DNA of 64,000 nucleotides from Plazaster borealis (Eukaryota > Echinodermata > Asteroidea > Forcipulatida > Labidiasteridae): positions 19,984,818 to 20,048,817 of the forward strand of contig CM037471.1 of NCBI GenBank assembly GCA_021014325.1. The letters run 5' to 3'. Below the pieces are notes generated by a model. That model saw only the letters and a program-made list of their open reading frames with translations. It was not told where the DNA came from and did not search any database. Below, piece by piece: positions 24,179 to 36,314 of the stretch (the stretch's first letter is position 1; each line of letters starts with the position of its first letter). The position numbers and the translations under genes were made by a program.

Positions 24179-24565
24179 CTTTACAAATTAACTCGCAAGA
24201 AATTTATGGCAGTGTGTTTCACAAATCAAAGACGACTTTAATTTCTGGTGTTGTGTGTCTTTGAAAATACTAGACGTTTTGATAATACTTACATGTACAT
24301 GTACAGGTATGTGGCTCACAAAGTCTGGAAAGTTTTTTCCCCATGTATTATCAAACGCATTTTTTTATTTGAGGGGTAGGCCTACTGTTTAGTCTGAAAT
24401 TTTAAACTGGGGGGGGGGGGGTACTTTCAGATTTGATCCCTTTAACTTATGCAGTAAACAATATCTTCAGCTGGCTCTCCATATCTGCAAAAATATTTGC
24501 CATATTGTAAACAGCTTATTTCATATGTGGGACTTGATCCACCCATGTCATATGATGTGAGTTAG

Positions 24566-24751
24566 ACGATAGGCCAGTTGCCTAGGGTAAGCCCTCGCCG
24601 GATTAAGGAAACTCTCAAATGGTGTTACCACGACAGAATCTCATCCAGGTTCAAGGCGATTGAACTGGAGATGTCTTACACATGGATGCTCCCACCATAC
24701 TCAAAACGGCGCTCAAAACTTGAGCAAATTGTCGACAATACCCGAGCCTGA
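24566..24751 (+). other. 61-codon open frame with protein-like content, unassigned
   Basis: Between the TAG at 24563 and the TGA at 24749 the frame reads through words such as RRIKETLKWCYHDRISSRFK and MSYTWMLPPYSKRRSKLEQI. It is unusually rich in K, R, E, W and Y for this AT-rich intron, and GC content rises locally. No start codon opens it, and the only AG near its 5' end (CCTAG) is a weak acceptor. It could be a decayed coding fragment of a retroposed gene or transposon, or chance. No family was recognised. Confidence 0.2.
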
Positions 24752-26217
24752 CATTGATGTTCAGACAAATTAACATGCCTCACAAGCAATCTCTTTGTAT
24801 CAAAATGTCGTGTTTTCCTGCTGTGGCATAATCTACCTGAGGAATCAAAGTAAATCTACAGGAAGGTCAGGGTTGGTGGTGTGTCCTTTTTGTAGAGAAG
24901 AGAAAGAGAGAGAGAGAAAGAAAAAGCAGAAATGAAGAGCTCGTGTTCTTTCAATTTCATGGACGGATTTCTGTGAGTTTATTAGTTCCGTTGGCGCTGG
25001 AGTTTCCTATTTTGGTTTTTATTAACAACACACCAGATTCATACTATACAAATTCTTTATTCATGTTGACTTGATGCACATGCATAAAATAGATTGTTGG
25101 GAACATTAGTGTCTCGTACTATTTGGAAGTAAGCTTTCAATCTCCATTTTGTTAAGAAATTTCAAACGGTTCATTCATTACAAGAATCCATCTTGAAATC
25201 TCTTTTAGTGACATTTTTTTTTCCAGCAATGAACTTTATGTTTGACAATTGGTTTCTCCCGTTCGTGGTCGTAATATTTCTAGAATGTCATCTATAAACA
25301 TTTAAAGTACCTAAAATACTGACCCATTTAACTGTATTAACGCATCACAATTGAGTCACAAATAATATTTTTTTTAAACGGACATGAACGTCCCGAATTA
25401 GAAAGTGCCAGCAGTGCAATTGGGAAACTATGCTAAGCATTCTCCAATGTGGTTTGATGTCCCAAGGCCTACCCTAAGGCACCCCTGGCTCTCCTCATAT
25501 TGGACCTCCCTAGAGGACAGGTTTAATGTACCATACCAAACAACATTTCTAGTCCGCATTTTAAGGGTGGATTTTTTTGCTTTAAGGTCATAACCTTTTG
25601 CTGTGACCCCTACCACTCTCTGATTGATGAGTTTATACATATTTGAAGACTGTATTTTAAGAGGGATTTTTTTTCTTTCTTTTTCTTTCTGAAGTGGGGA
25701 GGTAAAAAGAGAAGCGGGTGTTTGATATTCATGAATTAAAAAATGCGGTTTTTTTCTCTCGCTTGGTTCAAGCTTATTGTGCAATTTTAACAGGGTGCTA
25801 ATGTATTTATAACCAGGTGTTTTATTCATCTTCATTTTAGTTTTGTTTGATCTTGAAGAAAAATCAAACTGTTGACTTGCTGTATATTTGGATTGTACTA
25901 TAGTTTGGAATAAGTATTCTATTTGGCATTTCAGTTAAGGTTGTTGGAGGACATTTCAATTCGGGTAGTTTGATAATCTGTAGCTTAAAACTAGGATAAA
26001 CATCCGTTTTTACTTTTGGAGATTTATACTTCTTGAGCGATCAGTTTGAAAAGATTTAGTCAGAAACAAAATTCCTGTCAGTACTTTTGTTTTATTTTTT
26101 AATTTCTTATAAAAGGTAAAGATAGATTCATGGTTAGCATTTGATGTTCAAAAGCCACTCGAATATTTTTATTAAGAATTGATGTGTGTATGTATTTGTT
26201 CTTGTTCAAATAGAAAC

Positions 26218-26522
26218 CTTTTTTAGGGTGACGGTACACAACATTAGTAAGAGTGAAAATATAAATGTTCACAGAATTACACATAACTTTCCTACATGGA
26301 AAGTAAAATAGAAAACTTCCCATGAAATGTTTTTGCCCGAAATGCTACAGCTTTAAACTCAATGGTTGGAAACATATAAGTTTGGGGGGTTTTTTTCTTC
26401 ACAATTTTTGTGTGACTCCGATGACCGATTGAGCTTAAACTTTCCCAGTTTTGTTATTTCATGTAAATGTTGGGTCACATAAAGTGCGAATGCTGGTCAT
26501 TGACAATTACAAATGCTGTCCG
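26218..26522. mobile_element. TTAA-type element, family C, degraded
   Basis: This spans TTTTTTAGGGTGACGGTACA, a TAAATGTTCACAGAATTACA arm, GATGACCGATTGAGCTTAAA and ATGTTGGGTCACATAAAGTG. It is related to the copies at 33237, 47168 and 47523. The right terminus is eroded. Confidence 0.5.
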
Positions 26523-26983
26523 GGCGGCATTTATTTATTGATTTCAATATGATCCACCTCAATGATTTAAGGATAGTGAGTGTGACTTTACAAGGCTAAT
26601 GGGCAACAACAGCTTTTTCAAATCTGCAGCCAGACATCTACAGCAGAGTAACACTAGATATCTTAATAAGGGCATCACTTGAAGATAACCTTTTGTGAAT
26701 TTATGTCACAGGGTCGTGACCTCATGTTGATTGTGGGTGGGGTTCTTTGAAGGGGACACTGTGGAGGAGCTTTTTTTTCCCTTCAAAATTAATGCAGTCA
26801 TTTTTCAGGGATTTCAGCTGCCACGGAATTTGAAATTCCAGCTCCCTTGGACTAATTCCCCCTGTCATGACTCGGGAACTACCAAGGATGCTTTGGTGGA
26901 TGTTTGATTGAACATCTGACCCCGGTGACCTTTCACCAGGTGACATTGGTTATACTGAAAGACAGACTCTGGTCTCTCTGCAG

Positions 26984-27082
26984 CCATCTGAAGGAAGGAG
27001 ATATCTACAGGATTTGGACGCTAAGAAGGAGGATTTCTTAGCAGTGGGTCAAAAATGCAAGGGGTGGAGTTTTTCCCGGGTG
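26984..27082 (+). CDS. Possible 99-bp exon, phase 0-0, low confidence
   Basis: A very strong acceptor (ACTCTGGTCTCTCTGCAG) is followed by a frame reading PSEGRRYLQDLDAKKEDFLA and VGQKCKGWSFSRV, then a moderate donor, GTAGTT. It would be exactly 33 codons in phase 0. The frame stays open past the donor to the TAA at 27197. Its phase does not match the phase-1 exons elsewhere here, so it would need a separate transcript. No domain was recognised. Confidence 0.22.
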
Positions 27083-28589
27083 GTAGTTGAGCAGCCTTTA
27101 TTTGGGGTTGTGTTTGGGTCATGTCTGTTACTGACTGATTCATTGTTGTTTATGAACCTTAACAGACTTCTTTGTTTTTCAGGTATACATATATATTAAT
27201 ATGACCAACTGCTGCTAGAGGGTATAAAATAGTCCAGGCACTTCTTATGATGAGAACAAAGCAAATTTGCCGCCAAAAAGAAAGAATGCAGTTGTTTCAC
27301 TTTTCATCCATTCAGATAAAATGTAACTGAACCTGAGGATAGGAGGGCAGAGTAGTCTAGGCCACGTTTTGTTGAAATGAAAATCAATACTCAATATTGT
27401 GTTTGCGCACAGGGAACTATACAAATATGGCATAAATCTGACACAAAGGTCTTTTCATAATATAACACTGTAGCAAACTGACAAGACTTTTGAGAAGAAC
27501 AAGAAATGTGAATGAGAGTAACAGTATTTATTGTAGAATCAACAAGACTCAAAGGAGATCTTTTTATCCTAATGTGGCAAACTCTGAACGCTGGCTGTTT
27601 GACTATAAGTCCAACCCCAACACCATTCCTATCTTTAATAGCATCTTTCAACACTGTCACATTTACATTTGGCTTTATGGACACACTGTAATCACTATTG
27701 ACAGAAGGCCTGTGACTCAAGATCATCCTGCCATCTCTACATAATCATAATTTCTTATAGTACGCCGATGCTTTATTAAATGCCCCCTTGGAAAGGTATT
27801 ATTATTATCATTTTGTTTTTCTCTACACAATTCACGCTCAAACGTCTTTATTTAAAAACTTCAAATTGAAGCACAATAACTTCTTGATTTGTGTATGAAT
27901 ATTTCCTACAAAGACTGGCTTACTAAATTTTCTCATTACATTTCACCAACTCTGCTGATTTGAACATGTCTTCACCGACACTTGTTTTTGTTTAAATAAA
28001 AACACACAAAAAAAAACCTGATGTCTAGTTATTATTCTTTTGTTTCTTTTCACAATTCACAGTCGAAAGTATGGAGTACAACCAAACAAGGACAAGTAAA
28101 ACCATGAATACAGTATAAATAAATACAAAATAAACATCAATAAAATGGCAATGTGGAGAAGGAATGCTTGATTGAGGTGGACAAAATAGTAATTTTCCTG
28201 TAACCAAAATGTTCAGTCTGCCAATAAATTGTTTTGTATATGAAAATATTCAAATGTTCAGGCAAGCACATGTAACTTAAGGAATACAAAAACCTACACA
28301 AACAGCAAACAAAAATCCCTAGTTTGGGTCAAGTAGAAAACTATTGACTGTTGATTTAAATGAAGAAATGAAAGATGAGCAACAAATTTTAAAAAATGGG
28401 TATTGAGTTTTTTCTTCTTCCATCGTGTGTTTGTCAATGGTTGGTTTTAAATTCCAATCACGATTGGATGAAAATGCCAAAACTTTTCACTTTTGAAAGG
28501 CTTTAAAATATTTAACAGTGATAATTGAACAGCTGAACAATTTTATTGTATGGATTGAATACAAATATTGGATGCATATGAGTGCATGG

Positions 28590-28760
28590 TCGCAAAATAT
28601 AATCACGAGGTAAAATCTGGACTAACACATTTCACGAGGCAAAGCCGAGTGAAATGGAAAATCCAGATTTCACTGAATTATGATATTCTGCCACAATGCA
28701 CTAACGAAATGCGCTCAATATTTGTTTAATTCAAACTCACACATAGATCCTTGTCATTTG
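28590..28760. repeat. AATCTGGACT / CATTTCAC dispersed element
   Basis: AAATCTGGACTAACACATTT and AAATCCAGATTTCACTG form an inverted pair, followed by a TGCACTAACG segment and ATAGATCCTTGTCATTTGAA. The same order occurs around 49555-49680 and, reversed, at 53118-53275. Confidence 0.55.
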
Positions 28761-29119
28761 AAGAAAAAAAAATCCAAAACAAACGAAGCTTCATAGAAGA
28801 AAAAAAAACCCTCCTAAATGTAGACAACATTATTATAAACAATACGCAGGTGGATCAAGTTCCTCAAAAACAACACCATTGATATCACTAAAACATCCCT
28901 CAACAATGTGAAGTATTTTAATACAGTCTGACAAGGCAGTTGCTCCCTGGACATTGTGATGTATGTTGACTGATATACTTTATCAGCATGACGTCCTTAC
29001 TTTAGGCCATGTACACAGTTACCTTAATGTAATGAGTATCAGATATAGTGGCTAGACAGTGCAGTTGTCAGGTTAGAAAACCTATTAATACTGGACAGGA
29101 TCAGATTTCCTGTCATTAT

Positions 29120-29710
29120 CCCTGGCTATAGACAACTGGCCATCCGTAACAGCAACATTAAAGCACACTACTGGGTGCTAAGACTCACTCTAAGAGTAGA
29201 GCCACAAATTACTGGCTAAGGACAACTGGCCAGCCATAACAGCAAGATTAAAGCCTACTGTGTGCTAAGAGTAGAGCCACAAATTACTGGCTAAGGACAA
29301 CTGGCCAGCCATAACAGCAAGATTAAAGCCTACTGTGTGCTAAGACTAAGAGTAGAGTCACAAATTACTGGCTAAGGACAACTGGCCAGCCATAACAGCA
29401 ACATTAAAGCCTACTGTGTTCAAAGAATAGAGCCACAAATTACTGGCTAAGAACAATTGGCCAGCCATAACAGCAACATTACTATGTGCTAAGAGTAGAG
29501 CCACAAATTACTGGCTAAGGACAACTAGCCAGCAACATAAAGCCTACTCTGTGCAAAGAGTAGAGTCACAATTAATCTCACTTACTGACTGAGGACAACT
29601 GGCCAGCCATAAAAGCTAGAAAGCCTGCTGTTTGAAAGATGTGGTACCCAACCCAACAGCCAGACTAAATCTCACTGACTGGCTTAGGACAACTGGCCAG
29701 CAATGACTGT
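29120..29710. repeat. Minisatellite, eight units of about 65-92 bp
   Basis: The core ACAACTGGCCAGCCATAACA recurs at about 29130, 29222, 29296, 29376, 29453, 29519, 29597 and 29687. Between cores are GCAACATTAAAGCCTACTGT, GTGCTAAGAGTAGAGCCACA and AATTACTGGCTAAGG. The central units are nearly identical; the last two are diverged and contain CCCAACAGCCAGACTAAATC variants. Unit length varies by short internal deletions. No long open frame runs through it. Confidence 0.85.
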
Positions 29711-30283
29711 AGATGAGTGTAGAGGCTGCGACTGCGACTAGATCACCACATTAACATTGGTTTAAAAAGCAATAGGCTGCCCGTAGCAACACCCTTGAAC
29801 AGCTACTTTAGAGTGAAAAATCTTTCGACAGGAATGCTATTTAAACTTGTTTATAATGTGTTTGTTTATCATTTAAAAGTGATTTTGATATTTTGGACAC
29901 TTCTGAATGTTGCGTAATTATCGATCAACAAATTAGGCCCCAACCTCAAGGTTTTGAAAAACTAGAAACACTTCTGCGGTTGGCGGCGTGCGTCAAAATG
30001 ACAATACTTTGATGTCATGTGTGGGATGTTGCTTCGTTATACCTCCATGCTGCAACAAAGCGGCTATACAAAACAGAGCTCCCACTTATGACGTAACAAG
30101 AGTGATGACGTAACATGGCTTTTCACATATCTTTCTGAAAAGTACCGGAGAAAGGTATTAAAAACTCAATTTCCTTATTGATTGAAAACATTGTAAATGA
30201 ATTTCAGCAAAGATTACTTGTTGCCAATTTCGTTCTAGTAGGTAGCTAGAGCCACTGCTGCCAATTCGGACACGTCCAAACTT

Positions 30284-30372
30284 TAAGCCTACTGTGCTCA
30301 GACTAGATACCCAACAGGACAGCCACACTAAATCTCACTTATATAAGGACAACTGCCAAGCCAAAACACAAC
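30284..30372. repeat. Displaced ninth unit of the minisatellite
   Basis: AAGCCTACTGTGCTCAGACT, ACAGCCACACTAAATCTCAC and AAGGACAACTGCCAAGCC follow the order of the diverged last unit at 29640-29700, but lie about 560 bp downstream. The unrelated sequence between them is probably an insertion into the array. Confidence 0.55.
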
Positions 30373-31734
30373 CACTTTCACAGGCTGTATTTCACTACTG
30401 GTTACCAAGGAAGGTCTAAGGACTACCCATCCAGTTGAAATGCTCCACTAAATAAAGTTCCGTTTCTGGCTGAAGAACTTTTTTCCCCCAGCAAAACAAG
30501 CTGTTCATTTTAAAATGAGAAAGTATACAAAATGTGCATCCAGGACCCGTATCCAAAAACACTTTCTATTTTTTAACTCTGTATTTCCAGTAATAGGAAA
30601 TTCTACCCTGATGGCATGGGAAGCGATGTATTCAAGCCAATATTTCCAAATTTAGAAGGAGACTGTGCACTTGAAAGAAGGTATTCACTGCAAACCGATT
30701 GCTGGAATTTTCATCCGACAATAGAATACGGACCGTTACAGATGCTGCTTTGATCTCTTTAGAAGAGGTAGCTTGAAAGTGTTGTATTGGCCGTCAAATC
30801 CCTGAGGTACTGGCCTGGAAGCAAAGAGAATGGGACTACTGGTCGTCTCTTTCTTTCAGTCACTAGGGTGGCTTCTATTTCACATCATACTGTGGTCATT
30901 CAAGTTTAGTAGAGCAGGATGACTTGAACTTTAACCTATGGTATTTTGTAACCTGTTGGAGGCTAGTCCATAGCCTGCCAGTGCTGACCAGTATGGACTA
31001 GTCTTGATTACAATCCTGTTTATCAAGCATCTGCCATTCATTGTTTCAAGACAAGATCGGTGTAAGACTTGATTGTCAGACTATATAAGTCTGTTGTCAG
31101 GTGTATCTGTTGAATATTTATAGACAAATAATTTTACCAAAAAAAGAACCTCAATAATGATACCCAACAGATCATTTACTGTAGGTTTGCGAGAGCCTGT
31201 GTTATTAGAGTGTAAATTTTACACAGCGTGTGTGGGGGAAAAGAACAGCAGTTTTGATATTTATTTCAATATTTCCATTCAGATTTCAAAAGTCTATTGC
31301 AATTCAGTCTCAAATATTAAAAACAAGACTGACTCCAAAGGAGACATGTTTGTCGTATTTTCTTATTCTAAACTTTACCATCTGTGGACCATTTTAGTGG
31401 TGCATAATGTTCATATTTCTAACACAACTTCCTGAACATTTGCACTGATGTCACTTAGTAACTTCCTGTGTAGTCTGTCATGTTGGATCCATTCAGCTAA
31501 AGATAGCACAGTGTGCATTAAACGCTGTAGTAAACATGCCCATTCACTAATAAAACACATGTACATACTGGTTGTGACTTCTAATAATTCTACACAATTT
31601 CAGTGCTTTTTGCTTGGAAAACCAAGCTGCAAGGCATAAAGAAGAACATTATTTGACATCAGATTTTATCTCCATTTGAAAAAACTGTTTCCTGGAAAAC
31701 AGGTTTAGTGCTGCTTACTGTTAGTGTCTCAGTG

Positions 31735-32130
31735 TTTAAAGGGATTGTGTATGTTTGGTAATTGGAACCCACTGTTTGTTTCAATCCTATATAGTTGTGG
31801 ATATATACCGTAAAACTAGCCTGTGAAAATTTCATTCCAAAACTTGGTAGCGTTTTTGAGATATTGCCGAAAATCTGGAGCGGTTTGTCCACGCTTGAAG
31901 AATAATCTGCAATTGGAATACACAATCTGAGAAGCGTCACTGCAGTAACGCTTCTCAGATTCAAATTTGTTGGGATAAAAAGTGATATTTTTTTCCACAA
32001 CCGCAGTACTTAGAAGTGAAAAGTTTCTCAAAATGCATTATACTATCCAAAGCTGCTGTATTTCTTACCAAGTAAGTTTTTATCTCCATTAATTTTCAGA
32101 GTCATTACAAAATGTATACAGACCCTTTAA
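31735..32130 (-). mobile_element. TTAA-flanked element, family A, reverse orientation
   Basis: The left end is TTTAAAGGGATTGTGTATG and the right end TGTATACAGACCCTTTAAG. The centre contains GAAGCGTCACTGCAGTAACG, then CTTCTCAGATTCAAATTTG. The arms match 8713-9088 in order and orientation. Confidence 0.8.
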
Positions 32131-33236
32131 GTGTCTTACTGGTAAGCAAGACCCCCTGCCTCCTTCCTCGTGATTCCGCGTTTGATCGTCACGAGTGGAC
32201 CCAATATTGGAAGAAGTGGATACAAGAGAATGAGGTTGCAATGGAACACTGGAGCTCCCAAAAACACACACACCCACCCACACATGTTTGTCGACCCAGT
32301 TTATCAAGGACTGCTCTGTGCCCTCATATAGTTATTTGGGGGTTTATTTTTTTAGTGACGTCCCCAGAAACAAACCAAGGACATCCTCGCTCTGTCAAAA
32401 AACACCCAGATCCCTTTTGTTAAAGTCCTCAGTTTCAATGAGAAGACAACCTCACACTAGTCATTAAGTGAATAGATTATTCCTATAAGAATGTTTTATT
32501 CATCGGGAAGATTTTAGGAAGAAAGATAAGAAATCAGTTCTTAAATGCAGCGATAAATAGTTGATTGTTCCGCCAAGATCTTACCTAATGAATTATTCAT
32601 GAGGAAGAACGCAAGAGGTGAAAAAAAGAGTTCTTAAATAAAGCTATGAATTATTCATTACTTAATACTGTACATTATCATCCCAATTTTTATAATTTGG
32701 TTTTTGGTTATGAATTATTCATCGCCCAAACTTCCTCGGTGCAGATTTTTTTTGTCGACACACGCAGAAGTCATCAGTCAAAAATCATGCTGTAAAAATT
32801 ACTCAACTGTGTCTGGCCAACTTTGGCTGTCTGCACTGCCTCATACAGTACATTTGATCATTATCCCAAACATATTGAAATGATGCCAAAGTTGTATTGA
32901 ATCGCAAACGCATGTTCTTTGAAACCCAAGTCAAGCCCATGGATTTTGATTGATCAGTCGAGATCCGGACAATGACATTCAGGCGGCTGCACTATGGAGA
33001 TACCTGGAAAAAAATAATAATAATTAAAGAGACAGAGTTATAGGGAAAATGTTTGGAATAGAAAACTTGACCCTTGCAGATTTATTTTTCACTAGATATA
33101 GTTACCTCTCTGGCTTGTCGATAAAAGACATTGAAGCATGTTACATGATTTGTCTTGACAAAAAAGAAAAATGAAAACAATAAACCCCAAAAACACCAAG
33201 GGGGCTTCATTAATTGCTCACCAATTACCCTTTCCT

Positions 33237-33455
33237 TATAAAGGGTGTGCATAATAACATTGGTAGGCCTAAGAGTAAAAATATAAACGTACCTGGTATA
33301 AAGATGGTCATGGTAGGAAACTCCCTCTGAAATATCCTGCTTGAAATGCAATAGTGTTTGGGAAATGAGTAAAACAATTACTTTTGATCAGGCAAGTCCA
33401 AAACTCTCGTGACTCCAATGACCCATTGAGCTTAAACTTTCACAAAATTTTACTG
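33237..33455. mobile_element. TTAA-type element, family C, 3'-truncated
   Basis: TATAAAGGGTGTGCATAATA, ATAAAGATGGTCATGGTAGG, AACTCTCGTGACTCCAATGA and GAGCTTAAACTTTCACA follow the order seen in the 47.2-47.9 kb copies. The right terminus is missing. Confidence 0.55.
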
Positions 33456-33689
33456 GACCAGAAATGTATGTACAAGACCAGAATCAAAATGAGAAAAAAA
33501 AACTTCCTGAGTCCTGACACATGCATTTAACGGTTTTTATTTGAAAAATTAAGCATTAAGACATGTTAAGAGAAGATTGATCTCATCTGTCTTTTGGGGT
33601 ATTACATATACTTCATTACTCAACAGAATTGAAATGTATTTTCCAGACTCAAGGTCAACATTCGTTTCTGTTCAAGATATTACACAGTG

Positions 33690-33815
33690 CGATATTGTTA
33701 TTCAATCGTAAAACACAAGACTGCCGGACTTGTCTGGTCATAAGTTTACTGGCCCGACACTAAAACCACTGGCCTGCGGGTCCAGTGTAAAATTCTAGCC
33801 CTGCTTAAAAAGGGC
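33690..33815. repeat. GCCGGACTTGTC / CACTGGCCTGCGG dispersed repeat
   Basis: Words in common with 40830-40960 are TTATTCAAT, AAAACACAAG, CCGGACTTGTC, CTGGCC(C/T)GAC, CACTGGCCT, GTCCAGTGT and GAGCCCTG/TAGCCCTG. The two copies are diverged but collinear over about 125 bp. Confidence 0.55.
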
Positions 33816-34309
33816 AAGCCAATGCTTTTACTTCCACTTCCTGAGAAGAATATCACATGGCTGTCAACCTGCAGCAAGTTTATTCCGTGATTTCCCTTTA
33901 AGATAGAGTTCTCCAACAATGTTGGCAACTGTCCACGTTTTACCAAGAATCACATCCAGTTGACATCTCCAGGAATTGAATGACCAGTAAGCCATTGACA
34001 TGTACATTGTACCACATTATCAAAGAGAATGCAATTTGTTATCGGGATCCGACACGCCACATTGTCTGGAAGAGAGAGAAAAAAATGTCTCCCCAATAAC
34101 ATAATCAGATCACAGTTGTTTATAGGTGACCCGCCCCCCCTGTGTGTAGATTCTCAATGATGTGATATTTGGGTCAGGTCATATGGGTTTAGTTTGATTG
34201 CGTGACAACCGTTAGGGATCAACCGCAAAGTTTCTTTATTGGCCCAGCTTGTTTTGTCATGAGTGTTAAAATCATCAGTAAATCTCAGACAAAGTTCTTT
34301 CTCTTACAA

Positions 34310-34470
34310 CGGGTCTGGAATTACACGGAGGCCATGGCCTCCGTTGCCCCTGGTCTTGGCCTTGGTGCCCCTTCTAAAGTGTCCCATAGACTTCAGATTT
34401 TAAAATGGAAGTGCCCTTTGCAAATTGAAAATGGCCTTGCCCTCTCAAAGATGAAATTCCAGGCCTGTTA
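34310..34470 (+). repeat. GGCCTCCGTTGCCCCTGGTC dispersed repeat
   Basis: The core GGCCTCCGTTGCCCCTGGTC, TTGGCCTTGGTGCCCCTT and AAGTGCCCTTTGCAAA is repeated in inverted orientation at 50560-50760. It is GC-rich against its surroundings. The frames in it are not shared between the copies. Confidence 0.6.
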
Positions 34471-34782
34471 CAATATTTTGTTTAAATGATTTGTCTGTAT
34501 CTAGGTTGTTATTGAAGATCTACAGCTTTAGAAGAGAGGATCTTGCCCTTTTGTTTTGATACTTCGTCTTTATTCGTGCACTTCCATGTGTAACTATTTC
34601 AGTAGCGTTTACTTGAATTGGTGTTCTTTAAAAACAGAAATTCAGATGTTAATGTGGAATCGAACCTGAGACTACTCACATACAGGGCCAGCCAGTGTCC
34701 AAAATGGTTCTATGTACTTCCATTGCAAGACTTTCATTCATTCATTCAATCCATGATTTTCCAAATTGTTGGGGAAGTCTTA

Positions 34783-34965
34783 TAGACAACTATCATGCTG
34801 CCACCATCTTGGTCATTCTCCTTGTATCCAATAGCAGTAATGAATGCTGATATTCCTTGTACTAAAAAGGAACCAGACTATTTCTCCTTCCAGCCTTGGT
34901 TTTGGATACATTGATTTGAGTGGGAGAAAATCAAGATGGCCGCACCATGATAAAGGTCTATTGAA
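34783..34965. mobile_element. Inverted-repeat element ending ATCATGCTGCCACCATCTTG
   Basis: The left arm TATCATGCTGCCACCATCTT is mirrored by AAGATGGCCGCACCATGATA at the right. Inside is GGAACCAGACTATTTCTCCT and a GGTTTTGGATACATTG segment. A second copy lies at 44673-44860. Confidence 0.65.
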
Positions 34966-35043
34966 CCCCAGAATGTGTTAATTTTAAAAAAGAAAAAATA
35001 TATTGTGTAGTTTTGTTTTACACAGAATTCTCTTAATTGAAGG

Positions 35044-35422
35044 TTAAAGGTATTCCTACAGGATTGGTGAGAATAAAAAACATCATTGTTTAACTTTAGT
35101 CAGAAAGCTTACTGATTATGAAGTTCATCCTAAATCATTTTTTCTGTGAAATATTTCCTTCTAAAATGAAGTCATATTCATGAAAGCTGTGTCTGAAAAC
35201 CTTGGGAAAAATGCAACAGCTGATTTCGGTTGTTACATCCAACATGAAGGACAATGTGTTTTACATACTGAAAATTGTTGACGGTTTTTCACTATTTTCT
35301 CCTGACTCACACATTGGATTAAGCCCGAATGTTCACAGGTTTGTTATTTCATATATGGTTGATCACTCAAAACATGAACACTGTCTGCGACTATTTTGTC
35401 AGCTCTAACAACAATCCTTTAC
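35044..35422. mobile_element. TTAA-type element, mixed C/D family, degraded
   Basis: It starts TTAAAGGTATTCCTACAGG and carries AAAGCTTACTGATTATGAAG, GATTAAGCCCGAATGTTCAC and AGGTTTGTTATTTCATATAT. The right end is TCCTTTACA, an eroded terminus. Confidence 0.45.
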
Positions 35423-35799
35423 AGTTGTCTTGTTCTCCCGGGATCAACTAATAGCCAAACTAGCAGAGCCAGAGACATCCCTTGTCCCCAAGAAGCAAGG
35501 CATTCTCAAGGTCTTGATAGTCACAGGGGTTCAGCCCTCCTCTTCCCTCCCTAATTTGTTGTCTAGCTCCGTCCCCGTAGGAAGCAAAACTTCCCTGGAA
35601 AAAAACCGAACAGCAACAACATAGGGAAAAGCTGCATGTTGCTACGTTTGGATCACTTTACTTTCTGTTGGTTTCAGGAGAATTACCGTCTAGTCAGGTC
35701 TGTTGTGTATTTTTCGTCAAGTTTTTTGGGGGATTAGCAAGACTATGCGTTTTTGGAATCTGTATAACATACTAAATCAGAAAACCGATGTTTCTATTT

Positions 35800-35930
35800 T
35801 CCCAGATTTTCTCAAAAACATTTCAGGCCAAAAAGTTTCCACCATGACCATCTTTGTACCATGCATGTTTGTGTAAATCTGTAAACATTTGTATTTTCAA
35901 TCTTACCAATGTAATGCATGACCCTTTAAG
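35800..35930. repeat. Half of a family C element
   Basis: Only one arm is present: TTTCCACCATGACCATCTTT, GTAAATCTGTAAACATTTG, TCTTACCAATG and CATGACCCTTTAAG, matching the right arms of the 47.2-47.9 kb copies. Confidence 0.5.
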
Positions 35931-36295
35931 TTGGGACTTTTTGCTCATGCGTGCGTTGAATTTTGACGGACCATAAGTGTTGCCATCAAATGGAACCCAG
36001 GTGGTTTTTAGCCAATAGTCGATATCAGGTTAAGCTACTCTTCCACCAGATCATATCAAAATTTCTCCCGCTTTTTGTTGTTGTTGCGGTTCTTGGTACC
36101 CCATCCCATAATAAATCCACGGGATAATCAGGAAGGGCTGATTATTTTTCTTGTTAGAGAACGTATTACATCGCCGGAGCTGTATTCGATCAATACCGCA
36201 ACCAATCACGTTTCAGTCTAATAACGGTACCTGGCATTGTTTTTATTGGACGATTATAACAACCCAGATAGTGCAAAGACATTTATGCTGTCCTT

Positions 36296-36314
36296 GTGTG
36301 TGTGTGTGTGTGTC
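36296..36314. repeat. (TG)n microsatellite
   Basis: About nine TG units followed by TCTCTCTCC. Confidence 0.85.

Noticed and set aside
25428..25835. 135-codon minus-strand frame
   Set aside because: Lysine/serine-rich translation of AT-rich DNA with a competing open frame on the other strand. No motif or splice signal.
29120..29710. Regular repeats that might suggest a CRISPR array
   Set aside because: There are no unique spacers: the whole unit, not only a short repeat, is conserved between copies. The genome is animal. It is a minisatellite.
32112..32423. 103-codon frame starting at the edge of a family A element
   Set aside because: It begins inside the element terminus and runs through a CA/CCCA-rich simple stretch. 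No motif.
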